Shown piece by piece: positions 8,038 to 17,698 of a stretch of 64,000 nucleotides of DNA (positions are counted from its first letter, which is position 1; each line of letters starts with the position of its first letter). This DNA is from Facklamia sp050409585 (GTDB lineage Bacteria > Bacillota > Bacilli > Lactobacillales > Aerococcaceae), in contig NZ_JBNUPE010000001.1 in the NCBI RefSeq assembly GCF_050409585.1, forward strand, positions 134,941 to 198,940. The letters run 5' to 3'. The notes below the pieces were generated by a model. That model saw nothing but the letters and a program-made list of their open reading frames with translations. It had not been told where the DNA came from and did no database searches. A program made the position numbers and the translations under genes.

Positions 8038-9397
8038 TTTGATAGGATAAACTTGAAAACTTATTATACTCTTTTTTAAAAAGTAGTTTGACAGTATCTC
8101 TTGCACCTGCTCTATTTTTAGCAATAATTACTTCTACCGTATTATCTGGTAAATCGTCCTTGTGTCCTTCGTCTGTATCACCATTTTGCTGGTGATAATC
8201 CTCACGGTAAAGAAAAGCGACAATATCTGCATCTTGTTCAATTGAACCCGACTCGCGAATATCACTTAAAATAGGTCGCTTATTTTGCCTTTGTTCCAGA
8301 CCACGAGAAAGTTGTGATAAGGCAATTACTGGAACCGATAATTCCTTAGATAGTTTCTTTAACTGACGCGAAATTTCTGAGACTTCTTGTTGGCGGTTTT
8401 CTCTTCCATTTCCATCAATAAGTTGTAAATAGTCAATAACGATTAAACCTAAATCAGGATTTTCTTGTTTTAGACGACGACACTTAGCCCTAATTTCTGA
8501 AACACGTATACCAGCTGAGTCATCAATATAAATAGGAGCTTCTCTTAATATATCAGTTGCTACCGTGAAACTTTTCCATTCATCATCCGTCAATTGCCCT
8601 GTTCGTAGATTCGATGCATGTATACTTCCTTCTGCACAAATCATCCGATATACCATGTCTAATGCACCCATCTCTAAGGAGAAAATTACAACTGGAACCA
8701 TAGATTTAGTTGCGACATTCTGTGCTATATTTAAGGCAAATGCTGTTTTACCAACAGAAGGTCTAGCGGCAATAATAACTAACTGATCGGGTTGAAAACC
8801 ACTAGTTAATTTGTCCAGCTCATGATAACCAGTAGGAAGACCAACAACATCGCGTTTTTCCTCTGCTAATTTTACGATATTATCAAAAGCCTCGGCTATC
8901 AATTGCCTCATCATTTGAGGTCTATTACTCTGAGAGCCTTCTCCTATTGATAAAATTAACTTTTCACTTTGATCGATGATCTCTTCTATTGCATGTTCTT
9001 CATCATAAGCAACTTGAGAAATTTTCGATGATGCATGAATGAGTTGTCGCAATATAGATTTTTCTTTAACAATTCTGGCATAATTTTCAATATTAGCAGT
9101 GGTCGGAGTGAAACCTGTTAGTTCAACAATATATTCATAGCCTCCGACATTTTCTAATTGATCCAAAGCATCTAATTGATTCTTTAACATCAAATGGTCT
9201 AAGGTATTGTCGCGATCAAAAACTCTCTCCATAGCTGCAAAAATTTGCTGATGGGCTACTTTATAAAAGTCCTGCTCTTGTAAAAGTGTTTGAACAGTTG
9301 CTAATTTCTTTGGATCTAATAAAAGACCACCTAAGACAGATCTTTCTGCTTCAATATTTTGAGGTGCTTGCATCTGATTCATTTGCGAAATATCCAT
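8018..9397 (-). CDS. dnaB: replicative DNA helicase DnaB
   Basis: The hexameric 5'-3' helicase of the replication fork (called DnaC in Bacillus subtilis). At 459 residues it has the normal length. The N-terminal domain (to about 120) begins with a PQNIEAERSVLGGLLLD motif. The RecA-like motor carries Walker A ARPSVGKTAFALN near 210, Walker B LIVIDYLQLI near 320, and the ESGSIEQDADIV motif near 385. It is the last gene of the gdpP-rplI-dnaB unit, an arrangement common in Firmicutes. Confidence 0.97.
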   Translation of the reverse strand: MDISQMNQMQAPQNIEAERSVLGGLLLDPKKLATVQTLLQEQDFYKVAHQQIFAAMERVFDRDNTLDHLMLKNQLDALDQLENVGGYEYIVELTGFTPTTANIENYARIVKEKSILRQLIHASSKISQVAYDEEHAIEEIIDQSEKLILSIGEGSQSNRPQMMRQLIAEAFDNIVKLAEEKRDVVGLPTGYHELDKLTSGFQPDQLVIIAARPSVGKTAFALNIAQNVATKSMVPVVIFSLEMGALDMVYRMICAEGSIHASNLRTGQLTDDEWKSFTVATDILREAPIYIDDSAGIRVSEIRAKCRRLKQENPDLGLIVIDYLQLIDGNGRENRQQEVSEISRQLKKLSKELSVPVIALSQLSRGLEQRQNKRPILSDIRESGSIEQDADIVAFLYREDYHQQNGDTDEGHKDDLPDNTVEVIIAKNRAGARDTVKLLFKKEYNKFSSLSYQKEPFTV

Positions 9398-9420
9398 CGT
9401 CTCACCTCTTTATATTTTAT

Positions 9421-9873
9421 CTAAACTGCTTCGACTTTTACACGAATAGTTGCTATTACTTCGGTGTGCAATTTAACCGGAACATTGTGGAAACCTAAGG
9501 ATGAAAGGTTATTTTCTAACTCAATTTTACGTTTATCTACTTCTATGTCGTATTGTTTCTTTAATTCTTGTGCTATTTGTTTAGAAGGGATGGTTCCAAA
9601 TAAACGACCATCTTCACCTGATTTAGCTGAAATGATAACGATGGTTTCTTCTTTTTCAATTTGTACTTTTAAATCTTTTGCCTCTTGCAATGCTTCCGCT
9701 TCCAACTTTGCTTGAGCTTTCTTTTGTGCTTTGAATTCACTCATTGCTTTAGCATCAGCTACTTTTGCTAAACCATTTTTAATTAAGTAATTATTAGCAT
9801 AACCATCTGAAACATTTATAATCTGACCCTTTTTACCTTGCTTACGAACATCTTCTAACAAAATGACTTTCAT
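9421..9873 (-). CDS. rplI: 50S ribosomal protein L9
   Basis: A 150-residue L9. The N-terminal domain begins MKVILLEDVRKQGKKGQ and contains VSDGYANNYLIKNGLA. A long charged helix (about 45-75) connects to the C-terminal domain with GRLFGTIPSKQIA. The start is 2 nt from the stop of gdpP, so translation is probably coupled. It binds 23S rRNA domain V at the base of the L1 stalk. Confidence 0.97.
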   Translation of the reverse strand: MKVILLEDVRKQGKKGQIINVSDGYANNYLIKNGLAKVADAKAMSEFKAQKKAQAKLEAEALQEAKDLKVQIEKEETIVIISAKSGEDGRLFGTIPSKQIAQELKKQYDIEVDKRKIELENNLSSLGFHNVPVKLHTEVIATIRVKVEAV

Positions 9874-9875
9874 TT

Positions 9876-11873
9876 TTAGTCCTCCTTAACATTAATTACC
9901 TTAATTAATTGTTCTTCTACTTCTTGGATTGTTTGGTCTTTTATCTGTGTTGCTGCGTTAGATAAATGACCTCCACCTCCAAGCTTTTCCATAATAACTT
10001 GGACATTTATTTTACCCAAGCTTCTAGCTGAAATACCTATTTCGTTCTCATGGCGTTTATAAATAACAAATGAAGCTTCAATTTGATCAATTCCTAACAA
10101 ATCATCAGCTGTTTGAGAAGCTAAGACATTGTCCACTACTATATCTTCATCCGTTACTGTTACCGCAAAGACCTTATCGATTATTTCAGTATTCTCAATC
10201 AAGCGATTTTTAATTTTAATGCTTTCTAAACTTTCTTTTAACAGATGCTTAATTTTTATATTATCTGCACCCATAGACTTTAAATATGCCGCTGCTTCAA
10301 AAGTTCTCGACCCGGTCCTTAAAGAAAATTGATTGGTATCAATAATTATACCAGCTAGCATAACTGTTGCAAGCATTTCATCAATTGCATTTTCCTTTTC
10401 ATCCATCACACTAAAGTATTCCGTGAGTAATTCGACCGCTGATGAAGCCGAAGGTTCTAAATAACTTAGCACACAATTTTTGGGGAATTCTTCTGCCTGG
10501 CGATGGTGATCAATAATAACAATATCGTAGTCAAAAAAGATAGACTCAGCTTGTGAAATCATCGCTCGATGATGGTCTACCAAAATTAGTAGAGTTTTTT
10601 CATTTAAGTAGTTATCTAAATCTGCTTCTTCAATGAAAACTTCTTCATCAGACTTCTCGAAGTACTCATTATTAATAATCCCTTTTATATCTTGGTTGAG
10701 TTCATCTCTATCAATCAGAATTTTGGCTTGGCGATCAAAAGATTTTACAATTTGTCTGACAGCTAAGGCTGAACCAATTGAATCTAAGTCTGGTGACTGA
10801 TGTCCACTAATTAAAATTCGATCATAAGTCAATACCGTACTTTTAAGCGCCTGGAAAAACATTTTACTGCGTATATCCGAACGGTTTTCCGTAAAACTAG
10901 TCTTTGCGCCATAGAACCTTGCTTTTCCTTCTATTTCACGAATGACAACTTGGTCTCCGCCACGACCTAGTGCTAAGTCTAGGTTGGATTTAACCTGCTT
11001 AGAAACTTCAATTATATTTTGTTGAGTATTTCGACTATAAGAAAAAGCGAGAGAAAGCGATATAGGAATTTTTCGACTGGTATAATACTCTTTAATAGCT
11101 TCAATGGATTCAAACTTTTCTTTTTCGAGTTCATTTAAAGAACTCTCATTCAACAAAAGTAGAAACTGATCTTCATCAGTTTGCTTTAAGTATATTTGAT
11201 AATGATCTGCCCAGCGATTAAGACGACTGATTAAATCAGATTCAAATTTTGCACTTGCTTCATCATCCATCGCATAAATGAGATCATCAAAATCATCTAA
11301 TAATAAAGATCCCATTACTAGAATGGATTCACCGATTACTTTTTGAATTTCGATATCTTGTGTAATGTCATAAAGATAAAGTGCTTTATATTCATGATGA
11401 TGTAAGGCTCGGTAATAACCATTAGTTAAAGACACTTCTTGCCATTGACTCATATTACTTTGTCCAAGAATTTGTGTCAATTTCCCATCCACTTTTTCAA
11501 TTTTTTCACCAATAATATCCTGTTCAAAAATCTTCTTAATAGCTGGGTTAGTCCACGTTACTCTTTCTTCTTGATCATAGAGTATTACTCCTATTGGAGC
11601 ATTATATAGGGCATATTCTTGCGCTAAAGAAGCATTTTCTGACATATGACTCGCCATCTTCGTTAAATCCTTAATAAAACCTTTAATATTAAAGGTAAAA
11701 AATAGAATGATGATACTAAGGAAAATTAGTAATAATACACCTATACGCCACTCTAATTTAAAGGCTACTCCAATTAAAACTATATAAATTAATAAAATAG
11801 AATAAATCTGCCAAGAAATTTGAAGCGAATGGAAGTAATCAAAAAATTCTTTTAGTTTTATTTTTTTAAACAC
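9876..11873 (-). CDS. gdpP: cyclic-di-AMP phosphodiesterase GdpP
   Basis: A 665-residue membrane enzyme that hydrolyses c-di-AMP to pApA. Two N-terminal membrane helices (about 18-65) are followed by a PAS-like domain (about 80-165), a degenerate GGDEF domain (about 180-315), and DHH-DHHA1 phosphodiesterase domains (about 345-660). Metal-binding motifs are intact: GHQSPDLDSIG, LVDHHR, IIDHHR, and GGGHLSNAA near the C-terminus. Lowering c-di-AMP relieves inhibition of potassium uptake in relatives, which is notable with ktrBA later in this window. It is upstream of rplI and dnaB in one unit. Confidence 0.95.
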   Translation of the reverse strand: MFKKIKLKEFFDYFHSLQISWQIYSILLIYIVLIGVAFKLEWRIGVLLLIFLSIIILFFTFNIKGFIKDLTKMASHMSENASLAQEYALYNAPIGVILYDQEERVTWTNPAIKKIFEQDIIGEKIEKVDGKLTQILGQSNMSQWQEVSLTNGYYRALHHHEYKALYLYDITQDIEIQKVIGESILVMGSLLLDDFDDLIYAMDDEASAKFESDLISRLNRWADHYQIYLKQTDEDQFLLLLNESSLNELEKEKFESIEAIKEYYTSRKIPISLSLAFSYSRNTQQNIIEVSKQVKSNLDLALGRGGDQVVIREIEGKARFYGAKTSFTENRSDIRSKMFFQALKSTVLTYDRILISGHQSPDLDSIGSALAVRQIVKSFDRQAKILIDRDELNQDIKGIINNEYFEKSDEEVFIEEADLDNYLNEKTLLILVDHHRAMISQAESIFFDYDIVIIDHHRQAEEFPKNCVLSYLEPSASSAVELLTEYFSVMDEKENAIDEMLATVMLAGIIIDTNQFSLRTGSRTFEAAAYLKSMGADNIKIKHLLKESLESIKIKNRLIENTEIIDKVFAVTVTDEDIVVDNVLASQTADDLLGIDQIEASFVIYKRHENEIGISARSLGKINVQVIMEKLGGGGHLSNAATQIKDQTIQEVEEQLIKVINVKED

Positions 11874-11950
11874 AGTACACCTCGTAGTATTAATATCACT
11901 TATTTTATCATATTTAAGTGAAATGTTCTATCTACTAATTAATTACTTAA

Positions 11951-11966
11951 TGTTTCACGTGAAACA
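11951..11966. promoter_or_regulatory. parS site (ParB/Spo0J binding)
   Basis: TGTTTCACGTGAAACA is a perfect 16-bp palindrome identical to the consensus parS of low-GC Firmicutes. It lies about 10 kb left of oriC between gdpP and rpsR, beside the rpsR terminator. parA and parB are at 31-33 kb. Confidence 0.92.
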
Positions 11967-11989
11967 AAAAAACCACCCAAAGGGTGGTC
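11966..11989 (-). terminator. terminator downstream of rpsR
   Basis: On the minus strand GACCACCC-TTT-GGGTGG is followed by seven T residues (plus-strand stem halves 11973-11978 and 11982-11987). It ends the rpsF-ssb-rpsR transcript before gdpP and touches the parS site. Confidence 0.85.
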
Positions 11990-11994
11990 AAATA

Positions 11995-12228
11995 TTATTC
12001 TTGAACGGTAAATGGTAATAAAGCCATGATCCGTGCGCGTTTAATTGCATTAGTCAATGTACGTTGATGCTTTGCGCAAGTACCTGTTACACGACGAGGT
12101 AAAATTTTGCCTTTTTCTGAAATAAATCTTTTTAAAAGATCTGTATCTTTGTAATCAATATAATCGATATGATTAGCGCAGAAATGACAAACTTTTTTTC
12201 TGCGTCTTCCTCCACGACGTTGTGCCAT
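11995..12228 (-). CDS. rpsR: 30S ribosomal protein S18
   Basis: A 77-residue basic S18, recognised by KVCHFCANHIDYIDYKD, KGKILPRRVTGTCAKHQR and ARIMALLPF. It pairs with S6 on the 30S platform, matching its position in the rpsF-ssb-rpsR operon. An AGGAGG-like site precedes the start. Confidence 0.97.
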   Translation of the reverse strand: MAQRRGGRRRKKVCHFCANHIDYIDYKDTDLLKRFISEKGKILPRRVTGTCAKHQRTLTNAIKRARIMALLPFTVQE

Positions 12229-12251
12229 GCATTTTCCTCCTCTACATTATT

Positions 12252-12761
12252 CTAAAATGGTAGATCATCTTCAGAAATATCCACCTTCTGACTGTCACCA
12301 AATGGATTACTATTTTGACTGAAGTCTTGATTAAAACTAAAATCATTACTATTCGTTTGATTTGGTTGAGCTTTAAACTGATTCGTTTGATTTGGTTGTT
12401 TGTATGATTGATTACCATCGGAAACTGGACGTTGTTCAGTCACTGATTTTGGTTCTAATAAGTGAAAGTTACTTACAACAACTTCAGTAACATATACTCT
12501 CTGTCCTTGTTGATTATCATAACTTCTTGTTTGGATACGACCTTCGACTCCAATTTGAGAACCTTTACGGGTAAAGTTAGCTAAATTCTCAGCAGCTTTA
12601 CGCCAAATCACACAATTAATAAAATCTGCTTCACGCTCACCTTGTTGATTGGTAAAACTGCGATTTACAGCTAGTGTAAAACTTCCAACTGGAGTTCCTG
12701 AAGAAGTATAGCGTAAATCAATTTCCTTGGTTAAACGCCCAACTAATTGTACGGTATTCAT
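12252..12761 (-). CDS. ssb: single-stranded DNA-binding protein
   Basis: A 169-residue SSB: OB-fold in residues 1-105 starting MNTVQLVGRLTKEIDLRYTS, then a Gln/Asn-rich flexible linker (about 108-155). The acidic C-terminal tip DISEDDLPF recruits partner proteins. It lies between rpsF and rpsR, the standard Firmicutes arrangement. Confidence 0.97.
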   Translation of the reverse strand: MNTVQLVGRLTKEIDLRYTSSGTPVGSFTLAVNRSFTNQQGEREADFINCVIWRKAAENLANFTRKGSQIGVEGRIQTRSYDNQQGQRVYVTEVVVSNFHLLEPKSVTEQRPVSDGNQSYKQPNQTNQFKAQPNQTNSNDFSFNQDFSQNSNPFGDSQKVDISEDDLPF

Positions 12762-12778
12762 AATTTTCCTCCTACAAG

Positions 12779-12794
12779 TGTTTCACGTGAAACA
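12779..12794. promoter_or_regulatory. second parS site
   Basis: TGTTTCACGTGAAACA, identical to the site at 11951, in the 39-nt gap between rpsF and ssb. The two perfect copies are 828 bp apart. Confidence 0.92.
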
Positions 12795-12800
12795 TAGTGA

Positions 12801-13100
12801 TTATTCTTCTACTTTTGTAATCATATGGCGTAAGATATCACGGTTGATTCGTGCTAGACGATCGAACTCGTTGATCCCTTTAGCATCATCAGCGGTTAAA
12901 GTAATTAAGTGGTAAACACCTTCACGATAATCGTTGATCTCGTATGCTAAACGTTTCTTAGCCCAGTCTTTTGATTCGACAACTTCTGATCCTTGATCGA
13001 CTAAGATTTGATCGAAACGAGCAATTAATTCTTTCTTTGCTTCGTCGGTCATATCTGGACGAATAATATAAAGGATTTCATATTTAGTTGGTTGACTCAT
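12801..13100 (-). CDS. rpsF: 30S ribosomal protein S6
   Basis: A 99-residue S6 beginning MSQPTKYEILYIIRPDMTDE, with the KRLAYEINDYREGVY segment typical of the family. I start at 13100, 8 nt after a strong AGGAGGTG; an in-frame start at 13139 would add 13 residues and swallow that site. It is the first gene of the rpsF-ssb-rpsR operon. The 115-nt gap to gyrA holds no convincing S6:S18 leader structure. Confidence 0.96.
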   Translation of the reverse strand: MSQPTKYEILYIIRPDMTDEAKKELIARFDQILVDQGSEVVESKDWAKKRLAYEINDYREGVYHLITLTADDAKGINEFDRLARINRDILRHMITKVEE

Positions 13101-13215
13101 GACTGCACCTCCTTTTGGTCTAATGGCTCCATAGAGCAAGGAGTTAAGCTATTAAGCTATTAACTCACATTTAATAATTTTATCACTCTATTTTTAAGAA
13201 ATCAATCTAATTTTT

Positions 13216-15729
13216 CTATTCCTCTGAATTTTCTATTGAATTATCAGATTCCGACATATCTTCTTCTGTATTTTCTTCATTTTTTTCAATGACAACAATT
13301 TTATCAACGATAGAATCATCATCTAATCGAATAACCTTAACTCCCAAGGTATCTCTTGAAGCGGTTGAAATCGAATCGATATGAACACGAATGACGACTC
13401 CTTCATTGGTCATGATTAGTAAATCTTCATCACCATCAACAGTGACTAAACCAGCTAATTTACCACTCTTTTGAGAGATATTAGATGTTTTTACACCTTT
13501 ACCGCCTCGGTTTTTAATAGCATATTGGTTAGATTCAGTTCGCTTACTGTAACCATTTTCTGTCACTACAAGAACTTGCTTATCATCATCTAAAATAGCA
13601 GCACCAATAACATAATCTCCTGAACGGAGTCTCATACCTCTGACACCTGAGGCTGTCCGACCCATATCACGGACATCATTTTCATTAAAGCTAACGGCAT
13701 AACCATTATTAGAACCAATGATAATATTTTTTTGTCCATCAGTAATTAATACATTCACTAACTGATCATTTTCCCTTAATTTAATAGCAATTAAACCATT
13801 GGTACGAATGTTATAGTATTCACTTACTAAAGTACGCTTAACGGTCCCATTTTTAGTAACAAACAAGAGATGAGTGTCTTCATCATCAGCTTCTCTACGA
13901 ATATTAACTATATCTCTTACATACTCTTCTTTATCTAAGTTTAAGAGGTTAATAATAGGTAAGCCCTTCGAAGTTCTTCCATATTGAGGTATATCGTAAC
14001 CCTTAGCGCGATAAACCTTACCAAAATTAGTGAAAAAGAGGAGGGTATCATGGGTGGAGGCAGAAACTAAGCTTTGAATGGAATCCTCGTCACTCACTCC
14101 CATTCCTTTAACCCCTCTACCACCTCGATTTTGAACACGGAACTCATCTTCAGTCATACGCTTAATATAACCAGAAGTGGTTAAAGCAATCAAAATATCT
14201 TCCTCATCAATTAAATCTTCATCTTCAAGAGACTGAATTTCACCCAATTTGATTTCAGTTCTTCTTGGATCATTATATTTCTTAAGTATTTCTCTTAATT
14301 CATCATGAATAATTTCATAAATTCTTTCTTGAGAAGAAAGTATTTCAGTCAAGCGAACAATCAATTCTTGTAAATCTTTTAGCTCGGCATCGATTTTTTC
14401 TCGTTCTAATCCAGTTAAGCGAACCAATCGCATATCTAAAATAGATTGTGCTTGAATTTGCGAAAATTCAAAACGATTAATCAATTCTTGCTTAGCTGTT
14501 TCTGAATCGTGGGAAGAACGAATAATAGCAATAATCTCATCAATGACATCTAAGGCTTTTTGTAGACCTTGTAAAATGTGAGCCCGATCTTCTGCTTTTC
14601 CTTTTTCAAATTTAGTCCGTCGCGTAATCACTTCAACTTGATGGGCTAAATATTTTTCAAGAATTTCTTTTAAATTTAGTGTTTTAGGAACTCCGAAATC
14701 AATCGCTAGCATATTAATACCAAAGTTAGTCTGTAAAGGAGTATGTTTATATAAGTTATTTAGAATAACATGAGCAGAAGCGTCTCGACGTGCTTCAACT
14801 ACAATCCGCATACCTTCACGACCAGACTCATCAGCAATATAGGAGATACCATCAATTCGCTTATCACGACCCAATTCAGCAATTCTTTCAACTAATTTAG
14901 CTTTATTTACACCATAAGGTAATTCTTTAATAATAATTCGCTCACGGTCTTGATTATTACCAAAGTATTCAATTTCAACTTTACCGCGAATTGTGATTTT
15001 TCCTTTACCTGTCCGATAAGCTTGGCGAATACCTGATTTTCCAACAATAATTCCACCAGTAGGAAAATCAGGACCCGGTAAAGCTTCCATCAATTCATCC
15101 ACAGTCGCTTCTGGATTACGCATAAGAATTTGTAAAGCGTCAATGACTTCTTCTAAATTATGCGGTGGTATATTAGTTGTCATACCAACTGCAATACCAG
15201 AAACTCCATTAACTAAAAGGTTAGGGAAACGACTTGGTAATACAACCGGTTCTTTTTCTTCTTGAGAATAGTTTTCTTGGAAATCAATTGTATCTTTATT
15301 AATATCTCTTAACATTTCTAGAGTGATTTTAGCCATTCTAGCTTCAGTATACCGCATTGCAGCTGCACCATCACCATCGACTGAACCAAAGTTACCGTGG
15401 CCATCAACTAACATTTGGCGGTAGGAGAAGGGTTGCGCCATCCTTACCATGGCTTCATAGATTGCAGAATCACCGTGAGGGTGATACTTACCCATAACAT
15501 CCCCAACAATTCTGGCTGACTTCTTATGTGGTTTATCAGGTGTAACACCTAATTCATTCATACCATATAGAATACGACGATGAACAGGTTTTAATCCATC
15601 ACGAACATCTGGTAGGGCTCTTGCGACAATTACTGACATAGCATAGTCCAAAAATGAATTACGCATTTCATCAGGTAAATTGATTTCTTCAAAAGATTGT
15701 TTGCTAACATCAAAATGATCTTCCGTCAT
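13216..15729 (-). CDS. gyrA: DNA gyrase subunit A
   Basis: An 837-residue breakage-reunion subunit. The catalytic tyrosine is Tyr127 in AAAMRYTEARM. In the quinolone-resistance region HPHGDSAIYEAM, Ser88 and Glu92 (the usual Ser/Glu positions) are the wild-type residues. The C-terminal half has six beta-pinwheel repeats with the GyrA box QNRGGRGVKG, and an acidic tail. It lies 24 nt downstream of gyrB. Confidence 0.98.
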   Translation of the reverse strand: MTEDHFDVSKQSFEEINLPDEMRNSFLDYAMSVIVARALPDVRDGLKPVHRRILYGMNELGVTPDKPHKKSARIVGDVMGKYHPHGDSAIYEAMVRMAQPFSYRQMLVDGHGNFGSVDGDGAAAMRYTEARMAKITLEMLRDINKDTIDFQENYSQEEKEPVVLPSRFPNLLVNGVSGIAVGMTTNIPPHNLEEVIDALQILMRNPEATVDELMEALPGPDFPTGGIIVGKSGIRQAYRTGKGKITIRGKVEIEYFGNNQDRERIIIKELPYGVNKAKLVERIAELGRDKRIDGISYIADESGREGMRIVVEARRDASAHVILNNLYKHTPLQTNFGINMLAIDFGVPKTLNLKEILEKYLAHQVEVITRRTKFEKGKAEDRAHILQGLQKALDVIDEIIAIIRSSHDSETAKQELINRFEFSQIQAQSILDMRLVRLTGLEREKIDAELKDLQELIVRLTEILSSQERIYEIIHDELREILKKYNDPRRTEIKLGEIQSLEDEDLIDEEDILIALTTSGYIKRMTEDEFRVQNRGGRGVKGMGVSDEDSIQSLVSASTHDTLLFFTNFGKVYRAKGYDIPQYGRTSKGLPIINLLNLDKEEYVRDIVNIRREADDEDTHLLFVTKNGTVKRTLVSEYYNIRTNGLIAIKLRENDQLVNVLITDGQKNIIIGSNNGYAVSFNENDVRDMGRTASGVRGMRLRSGDYVIGAAILDDDKQVLVVTENGYSKRTESNQYAIKNRGGKGVKTSNISQKSGKLAGLVTVDGDEDLLIMTNEGVVIRVHIDSISTASRDTLGVKVIRLDDDSIVDKIVVIEKNEENTEEDMSESDNSIENSEE

Positions 15730-15753
15730 GACTAACTCCTTTCAAGGGTAATT

Positions 15754-17688
15754 CTATACATCCAAGTTACGTACATAGACTGCATTTGTTTCAATAAAGA
15801 CACGACGGGGTTCTACTTCTTCTCCCATCAACATAGACATCACTGCATCCGCTTCTACTGCATCATCAACAGTCACTCGCTGCATCCGACGATTTTCAGG
15901 ATTCATAGTTGTTTCCCAAAGTTGATCTTCATTCATTTCTCCAAGACCTTTATACCTTTGTAATGAATACTTAGTATTTGGATTTTCTTTTTCCCATTGG
16001 AGTAATTGCTCATGTGTATCTAAATAAATCTCTTTTTTACCAACTTTTAATTTATAGAGTGGCGGAAGTGCAATATAAACATAGCCTGCATCAATCAAAG
16101 GACGCATATAGCGGAAAATAAGCGTTAATAATAACGTACGAATATGCGCACCATCGACATCTGCATCGGTCATAATGATTAGTTTATGATAACGGGCTTT
16201 GCTCACATCAAATTCTGCTCCAAAACCAGTGCCCATGGCAGTAAATAGCGAGCGAATTTCAATGTTACTCAATATACGCTCCATTGAGGCCTTTTCAACA
16301 TTTAAGATTTTCCCTCTAATTGGTAAAATAGCCTGATACATTCTTGAACGGCCTTGTTTAGCCGAACCACCTGCTGAATCTCCCTCGACAATAAATAGTT
16401 CGCATTTTTCTGCGTCTTTAGAAGAACAATCCGCTAATTTACCAGGTAAGTTTGCGATTTCTAAACCGGATTTACGACGGGTCATCTCCCTAGCTCGCTT
16501 GGCAGCCATTCGTGCTTTTGAAGCTAGAATTCCTTTATCTAAAATCAAACGTGCAACTTTAGGATTTTCCAATAAAAATGTTTCAAAATGTTGAGAGAAA
16601 AGGCGATCTGTTACAGTTCGTACTTCAGAATTCCCTAATTTTGTCTTAGTTTGACCTTCAAATTGAGGATCTGGATGTTTAACCGAAATAACAGCTGTCA
16701 GACCTTCACGAGTATCCTCTCCAGATAAGTTATCATCACCATCTTTAAGTAAGTTATTTTTACGACCATAGTCATTAATAACCCGTGTTAAAGCTGTTTT
16801 AAAACCTGATTCATGTGTTCCTCCTTCATAAGTGTGAATATTATTAGCAAAAGACAGTAAATTTAATTGGTAAGCATCTGTATATTGTAGAGCGATTTCA
16901 ACAGCAATACCATCTTGTTCACCTTCAATATAGATTGGTTCATCAAAAATTAATCCCTTGTCTTCATTAAGATAAGAAACGTATGATTTAATTCCACCAT
17001 CAAATAAATAACTATCATCAGCTTCGCGATCCATCCGTCGATCTTGTAAAGAAATGCGTAAACCTTTATTTAAGAAAGCTAGCTCATGGATACGCTCATT
17101 TAATATTTCATACTTAAAATCCGTTGTTTCAGTAAAGATTGACGGATCCGGTACAAAATTAACTTTAGTACCTGTTTCCGTTGCTTCTCCAACCACCTTT
17201 AACTCAGATACAATAGCTCCTCTTTCAAACTTAATTTGATGAACTTTTCCATTACGTGAAACCTCCACTGATAGTTCGCTTGATAAAGCATTCACAACAG
17301 AGGCTCCTACACCATGGAGACCACCTGAAACTTTATAACCGCCACCACCAAACTTGCCACCCGCATGCAAAACGGTGTAAACCGTTTCAACAGCAGGTCT
17401 GCCTGTTTTAGACTGAATATCGATCGGGATTCCACGACCATCATCTGTTACCGAAATAGAACCATTCGCTTCTATGACTACTTCAATTTGACTACAATAG
17501 CCAGCTAAAGCTTCATCAATAGAATTATCAACAATTTCCCAAACTAAATGATGTAATCCAGTACTCGCAGTAGATCCAATATACATTCCTGGTCGTTTAC
17601 GGACAGCTTCCAATCCTTCTAATACTTGGATTTGTTCAGCATCATATTGGGGTTGAGTTACATTTTTCTTGTCGTTATTTTCTGCCAT
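15754..17688 (-). CDS. gyrB: DNA gyrase subunit B
   Basis: A 644-residue ATPase subunit. The GHKL ATP site is seen in VWEIVDNSIDEALAGY, DDGRGIPI and GGLHGVGASVVNALS. The TOPRIM domain is marked by VEGDSAGGSAKQGR and TDADVDGAHIRTL. It lies 10 nt after recF in the yaaA-recF-gyrB-gyrA unit. Confidence 0.98.
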   Translation of the reverse strand: MAENNDKKNVTQPQYDAEQIQVLEGLEAVRKRPGMYIGSTASTGLHHLVWEIVDNSIDEALAGYCSQIEVVIEANGSISVTDDGRGIPIDIQSKTGRPAVETVYTVLHAGGKFGGGGYKVSGGLHGVGASVVNALSSELSVEVSRNGKVHQIKFERGAIVSELKVVGEATETGTKVNFVPDPSIFTETTDFKYEILNERIHELAFLNKGLRISLQDRRMDREADDSYLFDGGIKSYVSYLNEDKGLIFDEPIYIEGEQDGIAVEIALQYTDAYQLNLLSFANNIHTYEGGTHESGFKTALTRVINDYGRKNNLLKDGDDNLSGEDTREGLTAVISVKHPDPQFEGQTKTKLGNSEVRTVTDRLFSQHFETFLLENPKVARLILDKGILASKARMAAKRAREMTRRKSGLEIANLPGKLADCSSKDAEKCELFIVEGDSAGGSAKQGRSRMYQAILPIRGKILNVEKASMERILSNIEIRSLFTAMGTGFGAEFDVSKARYHKLIIMTDADVDGAHIRTLLLTLIFRYMRPLIDAGYVYIALPPLYKLKVGKKEIYLDTHEQLLQWEKENPNTKYSLQRYKGLGEMNEDQLWETTMNPENRRMQRVTVDDAVEADAVMSMLMGEEVEPRRVFIETNAVYVRNLDV

Positions 17689-17698
17689 TTGTATCCTC

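Noticed and set aside
13101..13215. S6:S18-binding leader before rpsF
   Set aside because: There is a short CTCTATGGAG hairpin but not the expected bulged CCG feature; too weak to call.
13216..15729. Quinolone-resistance substitution in gyrA
   Set aside because: The Ser88 and Glu92 positions are wild type.
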